Part shown: piece by piece, positions 1-8,279 of the stretch | How positions within the stretch are numbered: position 1 is the first letter of the stretch | Layout: each line of letters starts with the position of its first letter | Assembly (NCBI RefSeq): GCF_047553045.1 | Contig: NZ_CP180208.1 | Coordinates: forward strand, 434,001 to 498,000 | Direction: 5' to 3' | Source of the DNA: Sphingomonas_L flavalba_A | Lineage (GTDB): Bacteria; Pseudomonadota; Alphaproteobacteria; Sphingomonadales; Sphingomonadaceae | DNA: 64,000 bases | Program-made: the position numbers and the translations under genes | Notes under the pieces: model-generated | Told to the model about the DNA's origin: nothing | Database searches by the model: none | Seen by the model: only the letters and a program-made list of their open reading frames with translations

Positions 1-2
1 TG

Positions 3-224
3 CTTCCGTTGGAGGGGGTCGTCGACCTGGCCGGCGAGCGCGCCCGGCTGGCCAAAACACGCGACGCCGCGGCCAGGGAACGCGACAGCCTCGCCACCCG
101 CCTCGCCAACCCGTCCTTCGTCGAACGCGCCAAGCCGGAAGCAGTGGAAAAGGCCCGCGCCGACCATGCCGACAAGGCGGCGGAAGTCGAGCGGCTCGAC
201 GCGGCGCTGGCGCGGCTGGGGTAG
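3..224 (+). CDS. valS: Valine--tRNA ligase, C-terminal end (partial)
   Basis: Only the last 73 codons lie in the window; the start is off the left edge. ValS charges tRNA-Val in the cytoplasm. The visible part is the C-terminal coiled-coil arm. It opens with the stretch LPLEGVVDLAGERARLAK, matching the usual Leu-Pro-Leu-x-Gly-hydrophobic-Asp entry to this arm. It continues with charged heptad-like sequence, including NPSFVERAKPEAVEKAR, and ends in a TAG stop. No catalytic motif is visible because those lie upstream. The exopolysaccharide locus begins 39 bases downstream, so valS marks its left chromosomal boundary. The family call is firm despite the truncation. Confidence 0.9.
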   Translation, partial: LPLEGVVDLAGERARLAKTRDAAARERDSLATRLANPSFVERAKPEAVEKARADHADKAAEVERLDAALARLG

Positions 225-263
225 GGTGCACGTGTTCGGCGGGAAAGCGTTTGTAATGCGAGG

Positions 264-830
264 ATGGTTGGCGTGAAGCGAGCTTTCGATCTGGTATTGG
301 CGCTGCTTCTGCTTCCGTTTGCGCTGATCGGCGTCTTTCTGTTCTCAGTGCTGATCCTGTTTGACGATGGCGCCAACCCGCTGTTCCTGCAGCAGCGCGT
401 GGGCCAGGATGGCAAGCTATTCACGTTGTTCAAGTTGCGGACGATGCGAGTGGGTTCGCCGAATGTCCCGTCCCATGTCGCCTCGTCGTCCCAGTTCACA
501 CGGCTGGGGCGGTTTCTGCGCAGCGCCAAGATCGACGAGCTACCGCAAATCTGGAATGTCGTGACCGGCGATATGAGCTTTGTCGGCCCGCGTCCGTGCC
601 TCCCCAGCCAGCACGAGCTGATCGCCTGTCGTGCCCGGCTTGGCCTGTCCGGCCTGCGCCCCGGCATAACCGGGCCAGCGCAGGTTAAGGGCATAGACAT
701 GCGCGACCCGGCGCGGCTGGCAGAAGCCGACGCAGTCTATCTTGGCCGCTGGTCGCTGGCGCGCGATATCGGATATATCGCCGCGACGGCCATCGGATCA
801 GGCTCTGGCGATGCGGTGAAGGGCAGTTGA
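264..830 (+). CDS. Short bacterial sugar transferase (initiating phosphoglycosyl transferase)
   Basis: The 188-residue protein belongs to the PglC/WcaJ-type monotopic phosphoglycosyl transferases, which move a sugar-1-phosphate from a nucleotide sugar to undecaprenyl phosphate and start repeat-unit assembly at the inner membrane. One hydrophobic helix lies at about residues 8-32. The catalytic core follows: QQRVGQDGKLFTLFKLRTMR at about 44-63, then the Asp-Glu pair in KIDELPQIWNVVTGDMSFVG and the PRP motif at about 90-115. It is the small, PglC-length form without the N-terminal multi-helix region of WcaJ. It is the first gene of the polysaccharide locus. The sugar cannot be read from sequence; a 4-reduced 6-deoxy amino sugar is plausible given the reductase at 19935-20843. 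Confidence 0.9.
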   Translation: MVGVKRAFDLVLALLLLPFALIGVFLFSVLILFDDGANPLFLQQRVGQDGKLFTLFKLRTMRVGSPNVPSHVASSSQFTRLGRFLRSAKIDELPQIWNVVTGDMSFVGPRPCLPSQHELIACRARLGLSGLRPGITGPAQVKGIDMRDPARLAEADAVYLGRWSLARDIGYIAATAIGSGSGDAVKGS

Positions 831-858
831 GCCTGTGGCGGACGGTGCGGCCTCGCGC

Positions 859-1152
859 TTACCCCGTCAGCTTTAGCGCCGGGGTGCCTTCGGTGCGTTT
901 CGGCTGGTCCGGCCAGATGCCGCGGGTGTCGTAGACGATCTTGCCAGCGCGTTTGTCGAACGGGACGGAACGGAACACGTCGTGGTCGACCAGCCCGATC
1001 GCGTCGGCAATGCGCAATAATTCGTCGGCGATGGCGATGTTGGCGCCGTCAGCGGGGTGGACGGGCACCCGCAGGTCCTGCCGCAGCCGCGCCAGCAGGC
1101 TGATATAGCTAAGGCCGACGACGCAGACGCTAGGCGGACGATCCAGACTCAT
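859..1152 (-). pseudogene. wecC remnant (UDP-N-acetylmannosamine dehydrogenase, large internal deletion)
   Basis: The 97-codon reading frame looks like the two ends of WecC joined together. Residues 9-20 resemble the Rossmann start of nucleotide-sugar dehydrogenases (VCVVGLSYISLL against the usual GLGYIGLP), with two of the dinucleotide-binding glycines changed to serine. Residues 44-80 resemble the extreme C terminus: DELLRIADAIGLVDHDVF followed by KIVYDTRGIW. WecC is about 400 residues, so roughly 300 are missing, including the catalytic cysteine domain. The ATG overlaps the end of wecB by 23 bases, the normal wecB-wecC coupling. No enzyme activity is expected. The frame stays open, so a short protein could still be made. 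Confidence 0.75.
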
Positions 1153-2260
1153 CGGCGATGATCGTCGCGATGCGATCGCTGGCATGGCCGTCGCCGAACG
1201 GGTTATGTGCGCGGGCCATGCGGGCGTAGGCCGTCGTGTCGTCGAGCAGGGTAAACATCTCGTGGACGATCCGGTCGCGGTCGGTGCCGACGAGGCGAGC
1301 GGTGCCGGCGGCGATCCCCTCCGGCCGCTCCGTCGTATCGCGCATGACCAGCACCGGCTTGCCGAGCGCCGGCGCCTCCTCCTGCACGCCGCCGCTGTCG
1401 GTCAGGACAAGATGGGCCATGTCGAGCAGACGGACGAAATGGGGGTAGTCGAGCGGGTCGACCAGCGCGACGTTCGGCGAGTTGCGCAGAACTACGTCCA
1501 TCACGCGCCGGACGTTGGGATTAGGGTGGACCGGGAAGATTACGGCGATGTCCTGCCGGGTGGCGATGGCTTGTACGGCTTCGGCGATATGCGCCATGCC
1601 GTCGCCGAAATTTTCGCGCCGATGACTGGTGACCGCGACGATTCGCCGGCCAGCGAAGCGGGCGAAGAGCGGATCTAGCCCGGCGGCGAGCGCGGGATTG
1701 GCGGCAATCCGCGCCCGGGTGGCAAGCAGCGCGTCGATCACTGTGTTGCCGGTGACATGGATACGGTCCGGCACGACATTTTCGCGGCGCAGCGCGGCGG
1801 CGGCGGTCTCGGTCGGCGCGAAATGCTGATCGGCGATCGCCGAGATGACCCGCCGGTTCGCTTCCTCCGGCCAGGGCTGAAAGATGTCGCCGCTACGCAG
1901 TCCCGCCTCGACATGGGAGACCGGCAGCCGGCGGTAGTGGGCGGCAAGCGCGCCGGCCATCGCCGTGGCTGTGTCGCCCTGAACGATCACCCGGTCGGGC
2001 CGTTCGCTGTCGAGGGCCTGGCCGATCGCGGTCAGCAGTCGCGCGGTCAACGCGTCGAGGCTCTGGTCCGGCCGCATCAGGTCCAAAACGATGTCAGGCA
2101 CGAGCCCGGTGACGGCAAGCACTTGGTCGAGCATCGCCCGATGCTGGCCGCTGGCCAGCGTGCGCACCGTAACGCCGCGCCTGCCGCGCAGGGCATCGAC
2201 CACCGGAAACAACTTGATCGCCTCAGGCCGTGTGCCGAACAGGACAAGGATTTTCCGCAT
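1130..2260 (-). CDS. wecB: UDP-N-acetylglucosamine 2-epimerase (non-hydrolysing)
   Basis: WecB interconverts UDP-GlcNAc and UDP-ManNAc in the cytoplasm. The 376-residue protein has the usual family length. Visible motifs are GTRPEAIKLFPV near the N terminus, HVEAGLRSGDIFQPWPEEAN at about 110-130, TSHRRENFGDGM at about 210, and the UDP-binding LTDSGGVQEEAPALGKP near 285. I chose the ATG at 2260 because the family starts directly with MRKILVLFGTRPE; an ATG 15 bases upstream is possible. It faces away from the polymerase gene at 2378. Its usual partner wecC survives only as a remnant downstream, so UDP-ManNAc made here has no local oxidation step. Confidence 0.95.
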   Translation of the reverse strand: MRKILVLFGTRPEAIKLFPVVDALRGRRGVTVRTLASGQHRAMLDQVLAVTGLVPDIVLDLMRPDQSLDALTARLLTAIGQALDSERPDRVIVQGDTATAMAGALAAHYRRLPVSHVEAGLRSGDIFQPWPEEANRRVISAIADQHFAPTETAAAALRRENVVPDRIHVTGNTVIDALLATRARIAANPALAAGLDPLFARFAGRRIVAVTSHRRENFGDGMAHIAEAVQAIATRQDIAVIFPVHPNPNVRRVMDVVLRNSPNVALVDPLDYPHFVRLLDMAHLVLTDSGGVQEEAPALGKPVLVMRDTTERPEGIAAGTARLVGTDRDRIVHEMFTLLDDTTAYARMARAHNPFGDGHASDRIATIIADESGSSA

Positions 2261-2377
2261 GCGGCATCGGCGCATAGCCGGGCTGTATTGACAAGGGATA
2301 AGAGCGCTCCGCTGCGGAGTTTACGGCTTAGGATCAAGACGCTAATGCCGCTTCGAATTCCAGACGCCCTATCGTGA

Positions 2378-3805
2378 GTGGGCGAATGCACACGCAACAG
2401 GATGCATAACGCACATATGCCGAGGCACCGGAAAAAATCGTTCCAGATGAAGTGGTCGGCAGGACAGTTGTCTTTCTGGCTTCCGGTTGCCGCGATCGCC
2501 ATATTTTTTGTGATGCTCATGTTTGGCGGCGGCGCGTCACGCGCCGACGCGGCTTCGCAGATGTTGGTGCGTGCGACCGCGATTATGGCTTTGGCCGCTG
2601 TGTTGGTGGTGTTCCCGCGCGAAAGCTGGCGGGATTTGCGGACCCCTTTCCTGCTTTTGGCCGGTTTGGCCGGCATTATGGCGATTCAGCTCGTTCCGTT
2701 GCCGCCCGATTGGTGGGCAGCGCTGCCCGGGCGTGGCCTCTATGCCGAAGCCGCGGCGGTGCTTGGTGTTGAGCAGCCCTGGCGCCCTGTTAGTCTGACG
2801 CCGGACCTGACGTTGAACAGCCTGCTCGCGGTATTCCCACCGCTAGCGGCAATGGTCGCCGCGGCATGGCTGGGGCGCGTCCGCCGAGACTGGGTGCTGG
2901 CTGGGGTGGTAATCCTTGTTCTGGTAACCGGAGTGATGGCGGTGTTTCAGTTCGCGGAAGGGCCGACCAGTTCGCTTCGGCTCTATCGCGTCTCCAGTTT
3001 CGATACGGGGACGGGTCTGTTCGCCAATCGCAATCACAACGCATTGCTCCTGGCGCTTGGTATTCCGCTGACATTGTGGAGCGTTTTCTGCCGGTTGGAG
3101 AATATTTCCAGCGCGTTGTTGCGCTGGGCCATTGCCAGCGCGACCCTTGTGTTCCTGTTGGTATCAATTGTCGTTGCCGGGTCGCGGTCCGGCATCCTTC
3201 TGACCGGTTTGGGACTAGGGATGGGCAGCCTGTTGTTGTGGCGCGAAGGTGTGTTATCGCGGATCGACCGACGTCTGTTGCTGGGAGGAATGGTCGCAGG
3301 AAGTGCCGTCGTTTTGCTGGTTGTACTGCAGGTTGCTAATCTTGACCGGTTCAAGACGGACGTAATAAGCGGCGATGCGCGGATCAAACTGTTCTCGGAA
3401 TTTTCTGCGTTGGGCAAGCAGTTCTTTCCCGTCGGATCGGGGTTTGGAAGTTTCGATCCGGTTTACCGCGCGGTGGAGAAGCAGGATGCGCTCGCCGAGA
3501 TATACATGAATCACGCGCATAACGACATTATTGAAATCATTATAGAAGGTGGCGCATTGGCTGGTGTGCTGCTTATTCTGGTTCTTGTGATCTATGGGAT
3601 TTCTTGCTGGAGCGTATGGCGTGCCAAGAAGCGTGGCTCGGTTACTATTGGACTGGCGCGTCTTGCGTCGATCTTTATCGCAATGATTCTACTGCATAGT
3701 TTTGTCGACTATCCCGCTCGCACACCTATCATTGCAGCGTTACTGGCGATATCGGCCGTGTGGCTGTCCGCAGGTGCGCGTTTGGCTCGTGAACGAGGCG
3801 GTTGA
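2378..3805 (+). CDS. O-antigen ligase/polymerase family membrane protein (Wzy-like)
   Basis: This polytopic inner-membrane protein of up to 475 residues has about ten hydrophobic segments and the family pattern of a periplasmic loop near the C-terminal third. That loop contains NHAHNDIIEIIIEGG at about 385-400, a characteristic O-antigen ligase motif. Such proteins polymerise or transfer lipid-linked repeat units in the periplasm. The GTG at 2378 gives the longest form; ATG codons at 2402, 2417 and 2447 are alternatives, and none has a strong ribosome binding site. The last starts at MKWSAGQLSFWLP, just before the first membrane helix. It precedes the Wza- and Wzc-like genes, so it probably serves the same export pathway. 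A second member lies at 14872-16263. Confidence 0.85.
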   Translation: MGECTRNRMHNAHMPRHRKKSFQMKWSAGQLSFWLPVAAIAIFFVMLMFGGGASRADAASQMLVRATAIMALAAVLVVFPRESWRDLRTPFLLLAGLAGIMAIQLVPLPPDWWAALPGRGLYAEAAAVLGVEQPWRPVSLTPDLTLNSLLAVFPPLAAMVAAAWLGRVRRDWVLAGVVILVLVTGVMAVFQFAEGPTSSLRLYRVSSFDTGTGLFANRNHNALLLALGIPLTLWSVFCRLENISSALLRWAIASATLVFLLVSIVVAGSRSGILLTGLGLGMGSLLLWREGVLSRIDRRLLLGGMVAGSAVVLLVVLQVANLDRFKTDVISGDARIKLFSEFSALGKQFFPVGSGFGSFDPVYRAVEKQDALAEIYMNHAHNDIIEIIIEGGALAGVLLILVLVIYGISCWSVWRAKKRGSVTIGLARLASIFIAMILLHSFVDYPARTPIIAALLAISAVWLSAGARLARERGG

Positions 3806-3878
3806 ACGTGTTCGTAGCTTTACGGCCGTGATTCACCGGTCTACATCGCCCCCTTGCTGCAGAAAGATGTGAAACGTA

Positions 3879-4598
3879 GTGATCTCCCGCTTTTTGATGT
3901 TGTCGTTTGCGACGCCTCTGGCTTTGGCCGGATGCGCCACGGGGCCGGCGCTGGTGGGCGGACCGGCGGTGCAGGTTCTCGATACGGCTGAACTGCCTGC
4001 GCCGAAGCAGGTCGGCGCCGATGGCGAGCTGGCATACATCATCGGTCCGTTGGACAAGCTGTCGGTAACGGTGCTCGGCTTGGAAGAGCTGAGCAGCAAG
4101 GAGGTCCAGGTTGATACAGCGGGACGCGTTGCCGTTCCGCTCGCCGGCGCAATAGATGCTGGCGGCAAAACCCCATCCCAGCTCTCATCCATGATTGAGG
4201 GCAGGTTGCGTGCCTACGTCCGGAACCCGCAGGTGACGGTCAATATCGTCGATTCCGCGCGTAATGTCATAACCGTGGATGGGCAGGTTCGCGAGCCGGG
4301 CATCTACCCCGTGATTGGTGAAATGACTCTGATGCGTGCGGTGGCTTCGGCCAAGGGTGCTGGCGATTTCGCTAAGTTGCGCGAAGTCGTTGTGTTCCGA
4401 AAGGTTGAAGGCCAGCAATACGCTGCGCTCTATAATCTGGATGCAATCCGCAAGGGGGTCTATGATGATCCCCGGGTTTATCCCAGCGATATCGTCGTTG
4501 TCGGCGACTCGCCGGCGCGTCGGATGTTCTCCGAGATTCTGAAAATCACACCGCTGATCACAACGCCGCTTGTTACTTTGATCGCCTATCGGCGATGA
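3879..4598 (+). CDS. Polysaccharide export lipoprotein (Wza/GfcE family)
   Basis: Wza-type proteins form the outer-membrane portal for capsule or exopolysaccharide. The 239-residue product starts at GTG and has a lipoprotein signal with lipobox LAGC, placing the acylated cysteine at residue 19. A poly_export domain follows at about 50-130, with YIIGPLDKLSVTVLGLEEL and VDTAGRVAVPLAGAIDAGGK. A SLBB-like segment comes next, containing ITVDGQVREPGIYPV. It is shorter than Escherichia coli Wza (about 380 residues), as is usual for alphaproteobacterial exporters of this class. Its stop overlaps the start of the Wzc-like gene as ATGA, so the pair is translationally coupled. Confidence 0.92.
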   Translation: MISRFLMLSFATPLALAGCATGPALVGGPAVQVLDTAELPAPKQVGADGELAYIIGPLDKLSVTVLGLEELSSKEVQVDTAGRVAVPLAGAIDAGGKTPSQLSSMIEGRLRAYVRNPQVTVNIVDSARNVITVDGQVREPGIYPVIGEMTLMRAVASAKGAGDFAKLREVVVFRKVEGQQYAALYNLDAIRKGVYDDPRVYPSDIVVVGDSPARRMFSEILKITPLITTPLVTLIAYRR

Positions 4599-6829
4599 GT
4601 TCCTCTTCGACGAGAGTTGCGCCTGCTTCCATGAACAAGTCTGACACGATTGCGCGCGATGGCGCCTCTGCCTTGCCCCCGGCATCGTTGCTTCAGGTGC
4701 GCGATGGACCGTCGTTGCCGCTTTTGATGCAGTATTGGCGAATTATCGTTCGCTGGCATCGAGTGATTATCGGCGCTGTACTTGTCTCCCTACTCATGGG
4801 TGTCGCGGTAACCTTGCTGATGACGCGCATGTACACGGCGACAGTCACGGTCGAGATCGCGCGCGAAGAAGCGCAGATTCTGAAAATGGATGGGCTTGAG
4901 CCAAAGAACGCGGCCGCCGATCAGGAGTTCTATCAGACCCAGTACGGGCTGCTCGCTTCTCGCTCGCTGGCCGACCGGGTGGTGCGTGATTTGCGTTTGG
5001 CGAATAATCAGGCGTTCCTCGACATGTTCGGGATCAAGCGCCCGGTGGCGACGGGCGCAGGGGAACGACGGGGCAATGATGCGGTCGCCCGCGACGCGGC
5101 CGAAGCGCTGCTCGATCATATTTCGATTTCGCCGGTCCGGCTGTCGCGGCTCGTATCCATTTCTTTCTCAAGCCCTGACGCCGCTTTCTCTGCCCGGGTC
5201 GCTAACGCCTGGGCTAGGTTGTTCATCGAATCGTCTCTCGAGCGGCGCTATGAGACGACCGCCTACGCTCGGCGCTTTCTTGAGGAACGTTTGACCGAGA
5301 CGCGTGCGCGTCTGGACGAGTCCGAGCGCAAGCTGGTGGCGTATGCTGCAGACCAGCGGATTATCAGTGTCGGCTCGGCAAGCACCGACCCGAAAGTCCC
5401 GTCTACAGAGCGCCCTCTGTTGGCGGATGACCTGGTCGCGTTCAATGCCGGTCTGGCTACGGCGACGGCTGAGCGGGTCGCTGTGGAAAGTCGTGCGCGT
5501 CAGGCACGGTCCTCGCGCGCGTTGCCTGAGGATTTGACGACACCGGCTATTGCGACCCTGCGTCAAGACCGCGCGCAGGCGGCAGCGGATTACGAAAAGA
5601 TGCTGAGCCAGTTCGAGCCAGGCTATCCGCCCGCGCAGGCGCTGAAGGCCCAAATCACACAATTCGATCGCAGCATCGTTCGAGAAGAGGCGCGCGTTCG
5701 GGATTCGATCCAGACCCAATTTCGTGAGGCGGTGGATCGCGAAAACGCGATGGCGCAGCAGGTTGAGGCCCTGAAAAACAACTTCCTCAATCTTCGGCGC
5801 CGTAGTATCCAGTACAATATTTATCAGCGGGATGTGGATACCAACCGCAGTCTGTATGATGGACTTCTCCAGCGTTATAAAGAAATCGGTATCGCGGGGG
5901 GCATAGGCGCTAATAATATTTCCATTGTCGACGAGGCGGAAGTTCCCGAAGCGCCGTCGCGGCCACGTCCGCTGATCAACCTGCTATTGGCCTTGGTCGG
6001 TGGCGCTGCGGTTGGTTTCGGTTTGGCTTTCGTTCTGGAGCAGATCGATGAGGTCATAACAGACCCGGGTGATCTGGAAGCGACACTTAATCTGCCGCTG
6101 CTGGGGGCAATACCCAGCGTTGATGGTGATCTGAGCGTTGTGGAGGCGCTGAGCGACCGGAAATCTCCGATTTCGGAGGCCTACATGTCGGCGCAGACAA
6201 GTCTCCAATTCTCGACGGCGGACGGTGTGCCGCGTAGTTTGATGATAACCTCGACGCGGCCAGCGGAAGGCAAGTCGACGACGGCATTTGCTATCGCTCA
6301 GTGCCTGGCCCGGCTCAACCGACGTACATTGCTGATAGACGGCGACATGCGGTCTCCATCCGTGCATGTCGGCGTCGGAATCGACAATGAGAGAGGGTTG
6401 AGTAACCTTTTGTCGGGTAATGCGTCGCTCGTCGATGTGACGCGTGAGAGCGGAATCGATAATTTGGCCGTGGTCAGTGCTGGGCCGCCGCCGCCGAACG
6501 CTGCTGAACTGTTGTCCAGTGACCGGATAGAACAGGTCATCGCTGACGCACTGCGTTATTATGACAATGTCGTGGTGGACGCGCCGCCGGTTATGGGGCT
6601 TGCGGATGCTCCGCTGATCGCCAGTAAGGTCGCGGGGACGATTTTTGTGGTCGAATCGCGTGGAATTCGCGCCGGCCTTGGCAAGGTGGCGGTCGGGCGT
6701 CTGCAGAACGCGCAAGCTCACATCCTCGGAGCGATCCTGACGAAATTCAGCCAGAAGCATGCGCATTTCGGCTACGGCTATGACTACGGTTACGGCTATG
6801 GTCAGAAGAAGACCGGGGCGGATGTCTGA
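4595..6829 (+). CDS. Polysaccharide co-polymerase with tyrosine autokinase domain (Wzc-like)
   Basis: This 744-residue fusion of a Wzz-type chain-length domain and a BY-kinase controls chain length and export through the Wza portal. A first membrane helix lies at about 55-78. A long periplasmic coiled-coil region follows, then a second helix at about 455-480 after the proline-rich VPEAPSRPRP. The cytoplasmic kinase has Walker A (TRPAEGKSTT, about 552-561), Walker A' (LLIDGDMRSP, about 580) and Walker B (VVVDAPPVMGLADAP, about 655-670). It ends in a tyrosine cluster (HFGYGYDYGYGYGQKK), the usual autophosphorylation tail. It overlaps its upstream neighbour by 4 bases and the downstream gene by 8. 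Confidence 0.95.
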   Translation: MSSSSTRVAPASMNKSDTIARDGASALPPASLLQVRDGPSLPLLMQYWRIIVRWHRVIIGAVLVSLLMGVAVTLLMTRMYTATVTVEIAREEAQILKMDGLEPKNAAADQEFYQTQYGLLASRSLADRVVRDLRLANNQAFLDMFGIKRPVATGAGERRGNDAVARDAAEALLDHISISPVRLSRLVSISFSSPDAAFSARVANAWARLFIESSLERRYETTAYARRFLEERLTETRARLDESERKLVAYAADQRIISVGSASTDPKVPSTERPLLADDLVAFNAGLATATAERVAVESRARQARSSRALPEDLTTPAIATLRQDRAQAAADYEKMLSQFEPGYPPAQALKAQITQFDRSIVREEARVRDSIQTQFREAVDRENAMAQQVEALKNNFLNLRRRSIQYNIYQRDVDTNRSLYDGLLQRYKEIGIAGGIGANNISIVDEAEVPEAPSRPRPLINLLLALVGGAAVGFGLAFVLEQIDEVITDPGDLEATLNLPLLGAIPSVDGDLSVVEALSDRKSPISEAYMSAQTSLQFSTADGVPRSLMITSTRPAEGKSTTAFAIAQCLARLNRRTLLIDGDMRSPSVHVGVGIDNERGLSNLLSGNASLVDVTRESGIDNLAVVSAGPPPPNAAELLSSDRIEQVIADALRYYDNVVVDAPPVMGLADAPLIASKVAGTIFVVESRGIRAGLGKVAVGRLQNAQAHILGAILTKFSQKHAHFGYGYDYGYGYGQKKTGADV

Positions 6830-8075
6830 TCAGACGTCGGAGGCCAATCCCGACGGGGCGACGCGGCGGCGTTCCCTGGTGTTGCGGGCGCTTGTTGCCG
6901 GCCCCGTTGCGATAGTCTGTCTGTGGCTTGTCGTTGTGACCGGGGTGGCCGGCAATCAACGCAGCCGCAATCCAGCCATAGCGTATCAGATATGGCCGGT
7001 GGACGCGCGTGCATCGGCCATGCTGGGCAGCGAGCGGCTTCTGGCGGCTCCCAAGCCGGACGTCGCGGCGGCCGCCCGCGAACTGGCGCTGACGGCCTTC
7101 CAGCGGGATCCGACAGTTCTGGCGGTATACAACGTGCTGGGAATGGCCGCGGATATCGGCGGTGACAGGCCGGCTGCCGAGCGTATATTCAATTATGCCC
7201 ACCGCCTCTCGCGGCGTGACCTGGCCACCGAGCTTTGGCTGATCGAAGCGAACGTCGCGCGCAATGACGTGAACGGAGCGTTGACGCATTTTGACGCGGC
7301 GATGAGTACGTCGCGCCGGGGCTGGGAGACTTTGTCGCCGATTCTGCTCGCGGCGCTGGACGACCCGGAACTGGTGACGCCGATCGCGCGCTTGGCCAGT
7401 CGCGGAAGGTGGTGGAGTTTCGCCTTTCAGCATCTGGTGGCGACACAAGCGCCGTCATTGCCCAGTGCAACGCGGTTTTTCATGCAGTTGGATGCGATGG
7501 GCGTTCGTCCAAACGAAAGCAGCACGCAGTCGTTGGCGTTTCGGCTGGTGAATGCACATATGCCTGATCGCGCTGCGGCGCTGGATGCATTGACGACCGG
7601 CGGCAATGCGGAAGCCGGTATTCGCGATGGCGGGTTTGAACAGCAGCAGGGTCTCGTCCCGTTTCGGTGGCAGTTCCTGGAAAATGACAAGGTTGCGGCC
7701 GAACGGATCGCACGGTCGGATAAGCAGAGTGATATTGCACTGAATTTTTCAGTGGAACGCGGAATGTCCAATGCCATCATGCGGCAGCTCGTAGCACTCG
7801 CGCCGGGCGATCATACTTTGTCAGTGGAAGGTTTCGCAGAAGAGGGCGGAGCTAACTGGGCGTTGAGCTGGGTAGTGTCTTGCGAGAACACCAAAGCACT
7901 GGTGGCGGCAATGCCCTGGCCGATATCGACTGGCGACTGGGCGGTCCATAAGGCGCGTTTCACCGTGCCAACCGGTTGCCCGTTTCAATGGATAACCTTG
8001 ATCGCCGACAGCGAGCGCAATGCTGGGCGCCTGATCGGATGGGTGGATACTGTCGCAGTAATGCCCACCCGTTAG
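6822..8075 (+). CDS. Membrane-anchored TPR-like protein of the polysaccharide locus, function unknown
   Basis: The 417-residue product has one N-terminal membrane segment at about 22-45 (ALVAGPVAIVCLWLVVVTGV), so most of the chain should be periplasmic. Residues about 60-190 are helical and Ala/Leu-rich with TPR-like spacing (AARELALTAFQRDPTVLAVYN and later helices). The C-terminal part after about residue 260 looks beta-rich, carbohydrate-binding-module-like (IRDGGFEQQQGLVPFRWQF, HTLSVEGFAEEGGANWALSW). The start at 6822 overlaps the kinase stop by 8 bases, indicating one transcription unit. I infer a role in assembly or export of the polysaccharide from this coupling; no catalytic motif is visible. 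Confidence 0.7.
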   Translation: MSDQTSEANPDGATRRRSLVLRALVAGPVAIVCLWLVVVTGVAGNQRSRNPAIAYQIWPVDARASAMLGSERLLAAPKPDVAAAARELALTAFQRDPTVLAVYNVLGMAADIGGDRPAAERIFNYAHRLSRRDLATELWLIEANVARNDVNGALTHFDAAMSTSRRGWETLSPILLAALDDPELVTPIARLASRGRWWSFAFQHLVATQAPSLPSATRFFMQLDAMGVRPNESSTQSLAFRLVNAHMPDRAAALDALTTGGNAEAGIRDGGFEQQQGLVPFRWQFLENDKVAAERIARSDKQSDIALNFSVERGMSNAIMRQLVALAPGDHTLSVEGFAEEGGANWALSWVVSCENTKALVAAMPWPISTGDWAVHKARFTVPTGCPFQWITLIADSERNAGRLIGWVDTVAVMPTR

Positions 8076-8279
8076 TGGCTCTGCTCAGGCGACTCTGTGC
8101 TGGCGGTTGGCCGGGGCAGGGAAGCACCACTGAAATGGGAATGGGCTGACGACGGCGGCGGTGCCCGGAAATAGAGTAAGCGTTTCGGGTTCGGAAAACG
8201 TAGCGCAGTAACGGCTCTTGGTAACGACGATCGGATCAGGTCGTTGGCCGGCGCCGCGGAATTGATTCCCGCCTCATGG

